Assembly: GCA_031969915.1 (NCBI GenBank) | Contig: DALYJJ010000079.1 | Span: 1 to 28,690, forward strand | DNA: 28,690 nt | Source of the DNA: DALYJJ01 sp031969915 | Lineage (GTDB): Bacteria > Acidobacteriota > Terriglobia > Bryobacterales > Bryobacteraceae | Direction: 5' to 3' | Shown here: positions 1 to 6,062 of the stretch, in pieces | Layout: each line of letters starts with the position of its first letter | Position numbering within the stretch: the first letter of the stretch is position 1 | The notes under the pieces: generated by a model | The model's database searches: none | What the model was told of the DNA's origin: nothing | The model's input: only the letters and a program-made list of their open reading frames with translations | Program-made: the position numbers and the translations under genes

Positions 1-1
1 C

Positions 2-364
2 GCTTTCTGGGTTCGCAGCCTTGCGGAAGTTTCTCCGCAACTTCCGCCCCCCGCTCGCGCAACGCTCGACAGCGAGTTGCCGGGATTCTGGGGCTACGTC
101 GCTTCCACGCGGCCGAACATCCAGTCCTATTCCACCTGGCTCTGGGATGAGTTGCTGAAGTGGGTTGAGAACCACCTGTTCTCAGAGGCCCGCGACGGCG
201 GCTGGCTTGATAGCTTGCGGACGGCGGTGCGGCGCCATCTGCGTTCCGAGCGAACCGTGGACTACTGGGCCTGGTGCGCGGCCCAATGGGCCAAGGATCC
301 GCCCCATGAACTGCCAGACTTGCCGGCTTGGCGCTCGGCCGCCGACGGCTTTGTCGTCAGGTAG
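2..364 (+). CDS. C-terminal end of an unknown protein (5' truncated by window)
   Basis: The reading frame is open from the first bases of the window to a TAG at 362-364, so this is the last 120 residues or so of a longer gene. I do not recognise it. The visible part is rich in tryptophan (about ten) and charged residues and looks alpha-helical, without membrane segments or a signal. It could also begin at a TTG at 77, but no ribosome site supports that. Its last 8 bases overlap the end of the convergent gene on the other strand. Its position inside the presumed island suggests a mobile-element or defence cargo gene, but nothing in the sequence proves this. Confidence 0.45.
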   Translation, partial: AFWVRSLAEVSPQLPPPARATLDSELPGFWGYVASTRPNIQSYSTWLWDELLKWVENHLFSEARDGGWLDSLRTAVRRHLRSERTVDYWAWCAAQWAKDPPHELPDLPAWRSAADGFVVR

Positions 365-1250
365 CTCCCGCCGTTTTCGCACGCCGGGGTGACAAAAAGT
401 TCGCCGTCTCCGGATCGAGCCGTTCCAGTTTGGCCTCCTCTGGATGCAGCCGGCAGAAGTCTTCAACCGATTTCGCGGTGATCCGGCCGGAGTCCCGCCG
501 AAGCCAACCAAGTGCCTCCCATCGCTCGATGGTCTCTTCCGTCACCATCATCAAGCCCATCAGATCCTTGGTTTTGAAGCCTCCAAAGAAGTCGGCGGTC
601 TTGTTCATCCGCTTTAGCTTCGCCCGAATCGAGGCCGGCCGGCGATTCAACATCTTCGAGATATAGCGCACAGGCTTCTCTTGCAGGTTGAGCAGCTGAA
701 TCATCTCGCCTTCAGACCACCGCGCAACGCGATGTTGATTCTTTCGCGAGAGCCCCAGTTGCCGACCCCGTTCAATAACGGCACGCCGCGGCCACTCGGG
801 GTGCCTCGCGAGAATGGCATCAATCGCCCTTCGCGTGGACCGGCGGTCTTTCCCGTATGACTCTTTTAAGAACGCATCTTCTGCTTCCGAGAATGCGTAC
901 CGATCCCGCGGCACTTGCTGTGGTGTCTCCGGTCGAAGCAGCCGAACATGCTGCCACACGAACTCACGGCTCCAACCGGGATTGGCCGCGCGAATCGCAG
1001 CGATGGCTTCGCGTTCATTCAACGCGCCCGAACAAAGCGTCTGGCAAAGGAAGGAGTCGAGCTGAGAAGTCCATTCGCCCGAGTCGGTTCGGGGAACGGC
1101 AAGAGGATGATTGTCACTCACCGCCCCGGGTGGCGCCGGAACACAGGGGTCTGCCAAGTGCCGCTCGGGTGCTGTCGAAGGAGAGACCCGATCAGCTTCG
1201 GAAAGCCCGGGAGAGGAGGGCTGCTGCGAAGGTGGAACGGCTTTTGACAT
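357..1250 (-). CDS. Multi-HTH (Myb/SANT-like) putative DNA-binding protein
   Basis: A 297-residue protein of unknown role. The first 60 residues are proline/serine rich and probably disordered. After that come at least three short helical modules: about 62-105 (ending in a WSREFVWQHVRLL-type helix), about 117-170 (FSEAEDAFLKESYG ... RRAVIERGRQLGL) and about 176-215 (WSEGEMIQLLNLQEKPVRYISKMLNRRPASIRAKLKRM). The last two have the W/F-S-E-x-E opening and R-x-x-x-I-x-x-x-x-x-x-L-G ending of Myb/SANT-like or homeodomain-like repeats. The C-terminal part, about 222-290, resembles a MerR-type winged helix (ETIERWEALGWL). An ATG start with AGGCGG about 6 nt upstream supports the start. No enzyme motif is visible. 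The likely role is regulation or recombination accessory function in the island. Confidence 0.6.
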   Translation of the reverse strand: MSKAVPPSQQPSSPGLSEADRVSPSTAPERHLADPCVPAPPGAVSDNHPLAVPRTDSGEWTSQLDSFLCQTLCSGALNEREAIAAIRAANPGWSREFVWQHVRLLRPETPQQVPRDRYAFSEAEDAFLKESYGKDRRSTRRAIDAILARHPEWPRRAVIERGRQLGLSRKNQHRVARWSEGEMIQLLNLQEKPVRYISKMLNRRPASIRAKLKRMNKTADFFGGFKTKDLMGLMMVTEETIERWEALGWLRRDSGRITAKSVEDFCRLHPEEAKLERLDPETANFLSPRRAKTAGAT

Positions 1251-1594
1251 AAATACCGCCTGCGTTGGTTGTTTACATTTAGTAGGTCCAGTTCATTTCT
1301 TTGGCGTCGCCCAGTACGCCAATTCCCGAATCGTAATCGAAGCACTCTTCGCGGTCAATGGATAGACGATTGCTGCCCCGATAGAATGCGCCGTGAGATT
1401 GTAGACGCTCACTCCGTCGCGCAGGTTCCCAGCACGCATGAGGCCAGCGCTTCCTCCGCGAAGGAGGGGCATTCAGGGGCTGAATTCAAGCAATAGATCG
1501 CAATAGGTATCACCAGAAACAAACTCTCAAATAAAGGCGGCGTGGCCGGAGGTCGACGCTATTCGTGATGCAGAGACACACCTGTGTTAGAAAG
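1251..1594. other. Gene-free stretch
   Basis: About 340 bases between two minus-strand HTH genes. No reading frame here has convincing codon use or a ribosome site. The part next to 1250 is AT-rich and probably holds the promoter of the multi-HTH gene. I see no hairpin terminator, tandem repeat or RNA gene. Confidence 0.5.
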
Positions 1595-1855
1595 CTACTG
1601 TTGATGGCTGCCAACCGCCCGCCGACGCAGCCACTCAGCGATTTCGGGTCCCCGGAATCGAACGTTCGCCTCGATCTTGTAATGGGGAATCCGCCGGCGG
1701 CGAACGTACGCATAGATGGTCTTCGGGTGAATCGACAAGAGTCGCGCCAGATCCTGAGTCGTCAGAAGCCGGTCGGCTTGTTTGAGATAGTCGAAGACAT
1801 CGGGTTCGGCACGGGGTATGTCTTCGGCCTTGGTTTGGACTACGGGTTCGCCCAT
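1595..1855 (-). CDS. Small helix-turn-helix protein, excisionase/MerR-like
   Basis: An 86-residue protein. Residues about 30-80 form a compact winged HTH: LLTTQDLARLLSIHPKTIYAYV, then RRRRIPHYKI and FRGPEIAEWLRRR. This is the layout of HTH_17/excisionase-like proteins, in which the first helices recognise DNA and the basic wing contacts the minor groove. The start ATG has AGAGGAG about 7 nt upstream. Such proteins direct excision of integrative elements or act as small regulators. A second, divergent copy of the same type lies at 13552-13803, so the presumed island has one HTH protein toward each end of its cargo. A 15-nt sequence starting 29 nt upstream of its start recurs near that second gene. 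Confidence 0.7.
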   Translation of the reverse strand: MGEPVVQTKAEDIPRAEPDVFDYLKQADRLLTTQDLARLLSIHPKTIYAYVRRRRIPHYKIEANVRFRGPEIAEWLRRRAVGSHQQ

Positions 1856-1883
1856 GAGAACTCCTCTGATTCGCTAGGCTGAT

Positions 1884-1898
1884 TGATTCTGGGATGTC
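1884..1898 (+). repeat. 15-nt repeat TGATTCTGGGATGTC
   Basis: The exact reverse complement occurs at 13461-13475 and a one-mismatch same-strand copy at 13507-13520. The copies lie on both sides of the abiE and nickel-cluster cargo. Confidence 0.6.
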
Positions 1899-1947
1899 TC
1901 TACAATCGAACGCCACCGGCACCGATCGTTGCCCAAATATATGCGTT

Positions 1948-1980
1948 AACCGCCGGTAATGGACGGTTTCGGTATATACT
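1948..1980 (+). promoter_or_regulatory. Promoter/operator region of abiEi
   Basis: TATACT at 1975-1980 is a good -10 hexamer ending 6 nt before the GTG start at 1987, which implies a leaderless or nearly leaderless mRNA. Just upstream AACCG (1948-1952) and CGGTT (1964-1968) form an inverted repeat, and GTATATAC (1972-1979) is a perfect palindrome over the -10. AbiEi-family antitoxins repress their own promoter through inverted repeats, so these are candidate operators. No good -35 is seen. Confidence 0.45.
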
Positions 1981-1986
1981 TGGGGC

Positions 1987-2799
1987 GTGGCGTCCCTAGA
2001 GCACTACGTCGATGACCTGCTAGCGAGCGGACGGGAGACCTTTTCCGGCCCAGTCGCTCAGGCCGCGCTTCGTCAATCTTCTGAGGCGTTCCAATCGGCC
2101 ATTCGGCGGGCCAAGAAGAGGGGGCTCGTGATGAGCCCCTGGCGCAACTTCTTCGTGATTCTCCGGCCCGAAGACCGCTCTGCTGGATCGCCGGATCCGG
2201 TGCGCTGGATCGATCCTTTAATGAAGCACCTGGGCGTGGACTACCGCGTCTCGCTGCTGCGGGCAGCGGCTTTTCACGGATCATCGCACCAAGCCTCCAT
2301 GGTGTTCTCGGTCTTGACTTCTCGTCAATTGCGTTCGTTCGAGGCTGGCCGGCATCGGATCCAGTTCCTCTTTCAACAGCCGGAGACCTTTGCCGCGGTC
2401 AATCGAGCGCCTTGGCTTGCCGATCTCAAAAGCGAGTCAGGGTTCGCCAAGGCTGCCGGTGTGGAACTCACCCTGCTCGATTGCATGCGCTACTTCCACA
2501 AGGCCGGCGGCATCAATGGTGTCGCGCAAGTAGTGCGCGACATCGGCGGCAAGGCCAATTCAAAGTCGCTTGCCAAGGCGGCGGAAGTCTACGAGAATTC
2601 TGTCGTGCGCAGACTTGGCTATCTTCTCGAGAACTTCGGCCACGAAAGACAGGCTCGCGCCTTGCGACCGGTTGCTCAACGTGCGAAATCCATGAAGCCG
2701 TTGAACCCGGCGGTGAAGTCGTTCGTGGGGAAATCAGTGTCCCCCCTAAACGGCGAATGGCAACTGATCTTGAACCAGACCGTTGAGGTAGACGAGTGA
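1987..2799 (+). CDS. abiEi: AbiEi-type antitoxin/autorepressor of a type IV toxin-antitoxin system
   Basis: A 270-residue protein whose N-terminal 60 residues form a winged HTH (a helical region with FQSAIRRAKKRGLV and a WRNFFVILRP strand). A C-terminal antitoxin domain follows, with VDYRVSLLRAAAFHGSSHQ and GVELTLLDCMRYFHKAGGINGVAQVVRDI. Both stretches are typical of the AbiEi family. In the Streptococcus AbiE system the protein has two jobs: the N-terminal part represses the operon and the C-terminal part neutralises the toxin without binding it. The start is GTG at 1987, because the HTH would be cut by any later start. No Shine-Dalgarno is present and the -10 lies 6 nt upstream. The stop overlaps the toxin start by 4 nt (GTGA), so translation is coupled. 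Confidence 0.88.
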   Translation: MASLEHYVDDLLASGRETFSGPVAQAALRQSSEAFQSAIRRAKKRGLVMSPWRNFFVILRPEDRSAGSPDPVRWIDPLMKHLGVDYRVSLLRAAAFHGSSHQASMVFSVLTSRQLRSFEAGRHRIQFLFQQPETFAAVNRAPWLADLKSESGFAKAAGVELTLLDCMRYFHKAGGINGVAQVVRDIGGKANSKSLAKAAEVYENSVVRRLGYLLENFGHERQARALRPVAQRAKSMKPLNPAVKSFVGKSVSPLNGEWQLILNQTVEVDE

Positions 2800-3662
2800 T
2801 CCCGCGCGGCTACCTGCAGGAATGGCGGCAATCGGCACCGTGGCCAGATCTCGCTCAAGTTGAGCAGGATCTCATCGTCTGCCGCGCCCTCTGCGATCTC
2901 TTCTCCGATAAGTGGTTAGCCCAACGCATCGGCTTTCGCGGAGGCACGGCGATCCACAAACTCCTCTTCGACAGGCCGCTACGCTACTCCGAGGACATCG
3001 ACCTGATCCAGTTGGAGCCGGGTCCGATCGGCAAGACCGTTGATGCCATCAAGTCCGCGCTCGCCTGGCTTGGCCCGTGCAAGCGAGAGCCCGCGCGCCA
3101 CTCAATGCATCTGACGTTTCGCTTCGCGCCGGAATCGGAGCCTGGTACCCGACGGAAGCTCAAAGTCGAGATCAACACGCGTGAGCACGAGACTGTGTTC
3201 CCCGTGCGCCGATACCCGTTTGGCGTGGAGAACGCCTGGTACCAGGGACGCACCCAGATTGTTTCTTTCGAGCCAGAGGAATTGTTCGGGACGAAGTTGC
3301 GGGCGCTGCTTCAGCGGCGCAAGAACCGTGACCTCTTCGATCTGAACGAGGGGCTCAAGCAATTGAACATGGATTCGGCAAAGCTGATCCGATGTTTCGA
3401 GCACTACCTGTCGCTCGAAGGCGTGACCATCGGCCGCGCCGCTGCCGAACAGCGTCTGCTGGAGAGGCTTGAGTTCAGCCTGACAGAGGACGTGGCTCCC
3501 ATGCTGCCCGCCGGAATCACATTCGACGACGACGAAGCTGTCGCCGCGGTAGGTCGGGTATGGACGGAACTGGTTCCGCGCCTCCATGGGGAAGCATGGA
3601 AGCTTTCCGACGAGTACATCGAAGCGGTGCGCGCCAAGCGTTACCCCGGTTTCCTTCGCTAA
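2796..3662 (+). CDS. abiEii: AbiEii nucleotidyltransferase toxin
   Basis: A 288-residue toxin partner of the preceding antitoxin. The nucleotidyltransferase core is plain: FRGGTAIHKL at about 48-56 (the GG/S helix start), then RYSEDIDL at 63-70, which provides the catalytic acidic pair D67 and D69, and VEINTRE around 124-130. The later motif ELFGTKLRALLQRRKNRDLFDL (about 162-183) carries the conserved Lys/Arg and RDLFDL of the AbiEii/AbiGii family. In characterised members the enzyme transfers nucleotides (GTP- or CTP-dependent), with tRNA acceptor stems as targets in mycobacterial homologues, and stops growth, giving phage abortive infection. Length is normal and all motifs are intact, so the toxin should be functional. 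It is the second gene of a two-gene operon. Confidence 0.9.
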   Translation: MIPRGYLQEWRQSAPWPDLAQVEQDLIVCRALCDLFSDKWLAQRIGFRGGTAIHKLLFDRPLRYSEDIDLIQLEPGPIGKTVDAIKSALAWLGPCKREPARHSMHLTFRFAPESEPGTRRKLKVEINTREHETVFPVRRYPFGVENAWYQGRTQIVSFEPEELFGTKLRALLQRRKNRDLFDLNEGLKQLNMDSAKLIRCFEHYLSLEGVTIGRAAAEQRLLERLEFSLTEDVAPMLPAGITFDDDEAVAAVGRVWTELVPRLHGEAWKLSDEYIEAVRAKRYPGFLR

Positions 3663-3678
3663 CGATGCCGCTTGATCT

Positions 3679-3690
3679 TGTAATATTACA
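3679..3690. promoter_or_regulatory. Perfect 12-bp palindrome TGTAATATTACA upstream of the XRE gene
   Basis: The palindrome lies 24 nt before the ATG of the XRE-type regulator and contains a possible -10 (TAATAT, 3681-3686). The position and symmetry fit an operator for an autoregulatory HTH dimer. AGAGAGG at 3703-3709 is a well-placed ribosome site. Confidence 0.45.
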
Positions 3691-3714
3691 GGCTAGGCTG
3701 GTAGAGAGGCGCAT

Positions 3715-4342
3715 ATGGCGGACTTGTTGCGATGGCGAAAACGAAACGGCCTAACCCAGGTCGGTGCGGCATCTTTGCTTGGCGTCTCGCAGACCTACCT
3801 ATCGCTGCTTAAAAAAAGGTGCGCGCCCCTTGACGGCAGAATTGCGGAATCGGATGAAGACTTCCGCAGGCATGGATCGGCAAGGGTCGTGGGACGATCT
3901 CTTCCGTGCACAACTAAGCGCCCTCGGCTATCCAGGATTTGCTCACGTCACCAAGGCCCGGACACGAACCCGGCCCGACAATCTCCTCATGACGGTTCTG
4001 GCCCAGCCTGATGCGGACGCGCGAGTCGTGGAAGCCCTGCCTTGGGTGGTTGCAAGCTTCAAGAACCATTTCGACTTCGGCGCAATGGTGCGCCAAGCAA
4101 AGCTGCAAAATCTACAAAACCGTTTGGGCTTCGTATTGCAGGTCTCCGCTGTCGATACTCCCGGCGGGCTGACGGCAATTCTACAATTGGACCGAGCGCA
4201 GTTGTTGCAAGAGGACACGCTGCGCTGGGATTCTATGCCCGCGGCAACCCGGGAATGGATCCGCGCGAACCGCACTCCCCTCGCGGAGCATTGGAATGTC
4301 TTGACCCGGCTCCGAGCGGAGGATGCACACCATACGGCCTGA
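3715..4342 (+). pseudogene. XRE-family HTH regulator interrupted by a +1 frameshift at an A7 run
   Basis: The first frame (ATG 3715) gives a textbook XRE HTH: LLRWRKRNGLTQ, then AASLLGVSQTYLSLLKK. It loses sense after the A7 tract at 3811-3817. The frame one base later continues it exactly with GARPLTAELRNRMK and then a plausible 150-residue domain to a TGA at 4340-4342. Removing one A would give a single protein of about 208 residues. Without correction translation runs on to 4011 and yields 98 residues with a nonsense tail. The C-terminal domain (VVEALPWVVASFKNHFDFGAMVRQAKLQNLQNRLGF) is unrecognised. The gene follows abiEii by 52 nt and may regulate or accompany it. The cause may be a true mutation, transcript slippage on A7, or an assembly error. 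Confidence 0.75.
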
Positions 4343-4479
4343 CCGCCTGCCAAACCGTGGACCTCATTCCCGGACAACCCTAGACACCACGCTCGACGCC
4401 GACTTCCACTGCATCGGCGGCCTAGTCGTCAGCTGGCAGAAGTTTTCCGACCTCGAAATCTAGCCGCCAAGCGCTACCT

Positions 4480-4893
4480 TTAGACTTTTCCAGCGGCGCT
4501 CAATGCAAGTTGTCCGTGGGAGATACCTTTCAAGCTGATCAGTCCATCGGCAATCCGCTGGACGTTTGAGCATTGCCCCCTCAGCACGATCACCTCCAGG
4601 CAATTGTGATGATCCAAGTGGACGTGCAGCGTGGAGATGATCTCCTTGTGATGGTCGTGCTGAAATTCGTTGAGCCGATCGGCAAGTTGCCGGACGTGGT
4701 GATCGTAGACGAGCGTTAACGTGCCGACCACCTCGGCATCAGGGGTAGAGACGTTTTCTCGGATCAAACTGTCGCGGATCAGATCGCGAACGGCCTCGGA
4801 ACGGTTTGCGTATCCCCGCCGTTCAATCTGTTCATCGAACTTCTCCAATAGGTCGGCGTCGATCGCGACTCCGACTCGTGCTAAATCTGACAT
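4480..4893 (-). CDS. nikR: Nickel-responsive transcriptional regulator NikR
   Basis: A 137-residue NikR. The N-terminal ribbon-helix-helix (about 1-45: VGVAIDADLLEKFDEQIERRGYANRSEAVRDLIRD) binds DNA. The C-terminal ACT-like domain carries the square-planar nickel ligands in the family pattern: H79 in QHDHH (equivalent of E. coli H76), H90 and H92 in LHVHLDHHNC, and C98. NikR binds Ni(II) with high affinity and then represses nickel import genes. In some lineages it also activates others. The start ATG has an adjacent AGGA. The gene is divergent from an unknown protein gene and next to a receptor/chelatase operon, and candidate operator sites lie before both. This context makes nickel the most likely metal handled by the cluster. 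Confidence 0.95.
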   Translation of the reverse strand: MSDLARVGVAIDADLLEKFDEQIERRGYANRSEAVRDLIRDSLIRENVSTPDAEVVGTLTLVYDHHVRQLADRLNEFQHDHHKEIISTLHVHLDHHNCLEVIVLRGQCSNVQRIADGLISLKGISHGQLALSAAGKV

Positions 4894-4960
4894 TCCTGTT
4901 CTGCAATCCTCTCGTGGCGCACTGGTCTCCTTAGTCTCTAATAAGCTGGCTCTGAAAGCA

Positions 4961-4990
4961 GTGCTACGCTTGTGTAAATCGTGCTACGAT
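4961..4990 (+). promoter_or_regulatory. Candidate NikR operator with overlapping extended -10, site 1
   Basis: GTGCTAC at 4961-4967 is repeated at 4981-4987 with 13 nt between. Each half has the GT-NNN-AC form, so the 27-bp unit is both a direct repeat and an approximate dyad, close in length to the 28-bp E. coli NikR box. The downstream half overlaps TGCTACGAT (4982-4990), an extended -10, which ends 11 nt before the ATG at 5002. It is placed to control the gene at 5002 and perhaps divergent nikR. Confidence 0.55.
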
Positions 4991-5001
4991 GGCCCAATCC
5001 A

Positions 5002-5952
5002 ATGGATCAAGGCACCACAGTCGATGACGTTCTCGCGAAAGATCTCGTCGAACTGGATGCAAACCTTAAGACGATCCTTCCTGAGGAATACCAGGAGTGC
5101 TACGAGGGAGTCGAGCCTATCTCCATGGGCTCCGCCGGACTCAAGTACGACTCCAGTGGGCGGGTAGCTTGGGACGAAATCTGGGGAAGCTTTTGCGATT
5201 TGGCAATGGCCGGCGGGCCTCCCCATCGAGGAACCCTCCTGGAACCTGCCTCCGCGGCGGAGATTCAGTCCGATCCCGAGAGATACGGGATCGCCGCAGA
5301 CGAGATCTGCCGGGGCATCCGCATGGTCTCCGATCTTGCGGTTGACCGCTCTCCCGACGCGGGGTGGGTAAATCTCTTCTGCACAAATGTCGGCATGGCG
5401 GGATGGATGGCGCGCGCCATCGTGATGGAGAATGTCTCGGCCCGCGCTGACGGCAGTGTCGTCCGGCTCCCGGCCGGTCCGCAGTTCCGCTTGGAGAAAG
5501 AGATCAAGAACGTAGTGACGTCGGTCGCCAAGACCGCTCACTATTTCGTTGATCACATCTGGTCAGGCCAGCAACGCGCCATCGCGGAGTTGTTCGAGAA
5601 GGCTGAGACGGAAGCTCCGCTTCTGCAACCTGCCCTTCCGAAACAAGCCGCTGAGGAGGAAGCGATACGAGCGCTTTGTCTACAAGCCGCCGAAAGAATC
5701 TGCCAGGTGACGGGGTTGGGCTCGCATGGACGGGAGTACCAGGGTTGGTTGGGCCTGGATTGTCTTAGCGTCCGCACGGCGATCTGGATGATGCGGGCAC
5801 TGGCGGTGAAAAACAGCCTCGCTCGCCGCGAAGAAACAGTTCTCTATGTGCCGGTCAACCCGAAACTCGACCCGGCTGGTGCTCGCGTGGTTTTCGCAGT
5901 ATCTGAAGTCTGGAAGCTCGCAGTAAGGAAGGGGGATGTGGTCACCACGTGA
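5002..5952 (+). CDS. Unrecognised protein with an internal duplication, in the NikR cluster
   Basis: A 316-residue soluble protein without signal or membrane segments. I do not recognise the family. It seems to contain two copies of one domain. The block GWVNLFCTNVGMAGWMARA around residues 124-142, with N, AR and a P-x-x-P pair further on, aligns with GWLGLDCLSVRTAIWMMRA around 242-260. Shared positions are GW, L/C, V, A, WM-RA, a following N, AR, V, P and a final V-V-K-x-A. One Cys per repeat is kept, as are the Trp residues. ATG 5002 is chosen rather than the in-frame GTG at 4981, because the latter lies inside the operator and because the operator-to-ATG distance is identical at the receptor gene. 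Its place between NikR and the receptor suggests a cytoplasmic metal or tetrapyrrole role, which is inference. Confidence 0.75.
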   Translation: MDQGTTVDDVLAKDLVELDANLKTILPEEYQECYEGVEPISMGSAGLKYDSSGRVAWDEIWGSFCDLAMAGGPPHRGTLLEPASAAEIQSDPERYGIAADEICRGIRMVSDLAVDRSPDAGWVNLFCTNVGMAGWMARAIVMENVSARADGSVVRLPAGPQFRLEKEIKNVVTSVAKTAHYFVDHIWSGQQRAIAELFEKAETEAPLLQPALPKQAAEEEAIRALCLQAAERICQVTGLGSHGREYQGWLGLDCLSVRTAIWMMRALAVKNSLARREETVLYVPVNPKLDPAGARVVFAVSEVWKLAVRKGDVVTT

Positions 5953-6021
5953 AGCCCGATTCCATTTCTCAAAGAGACAAATCCATTTCCGATTCAGCCT
6001 CGTAATGTCAGAGGAAGCACC

Positions 6022-6051
6022 GTGATACGAATCGACACTTCTTGCTACGAA
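6022..6051 (+). promoter_or_regulatory. Candidate NikR operator with overlapping extended -10, site 2
   Basis: GTGATAC at 6022-6028 and TTGCTAC at 6042-6048 are separated by 13 nt, the same design as at 4961-4987. TGCTACGAA (6043-6051) overlaps the downstream half as an extended -10 and ends 11 nt before the receptor ATG (6063). No B12-box or riboswitch-like sequence is seen in 5953-6062. Confidence 0.55.
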
Positions 6052-6062
6052 GGCAGGCTCAT

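Noticed and set aside
3811..3817. Programmed -1 frameshift at the A7 run
   Set aside because: The needed change is +1 (or loss of one A), not -1 as at A-AAA-AAG sites of insertion sequences.
4323..4463. 46-codon ATG frame overlapping the end of the split XRE gene
   Set aside because: No ribosome site, no recognisable domain, and the length is within chance for this GC content; it could be a remnant of a degraded gene.
5953..6062. Possible cobalamin riboswitch before the receptor, as often seen with BtuB-like genes
   Set aside because: No B12-box-like sequence or long structured leader; only 110 nt are available and the promoter lies next to the ATG.
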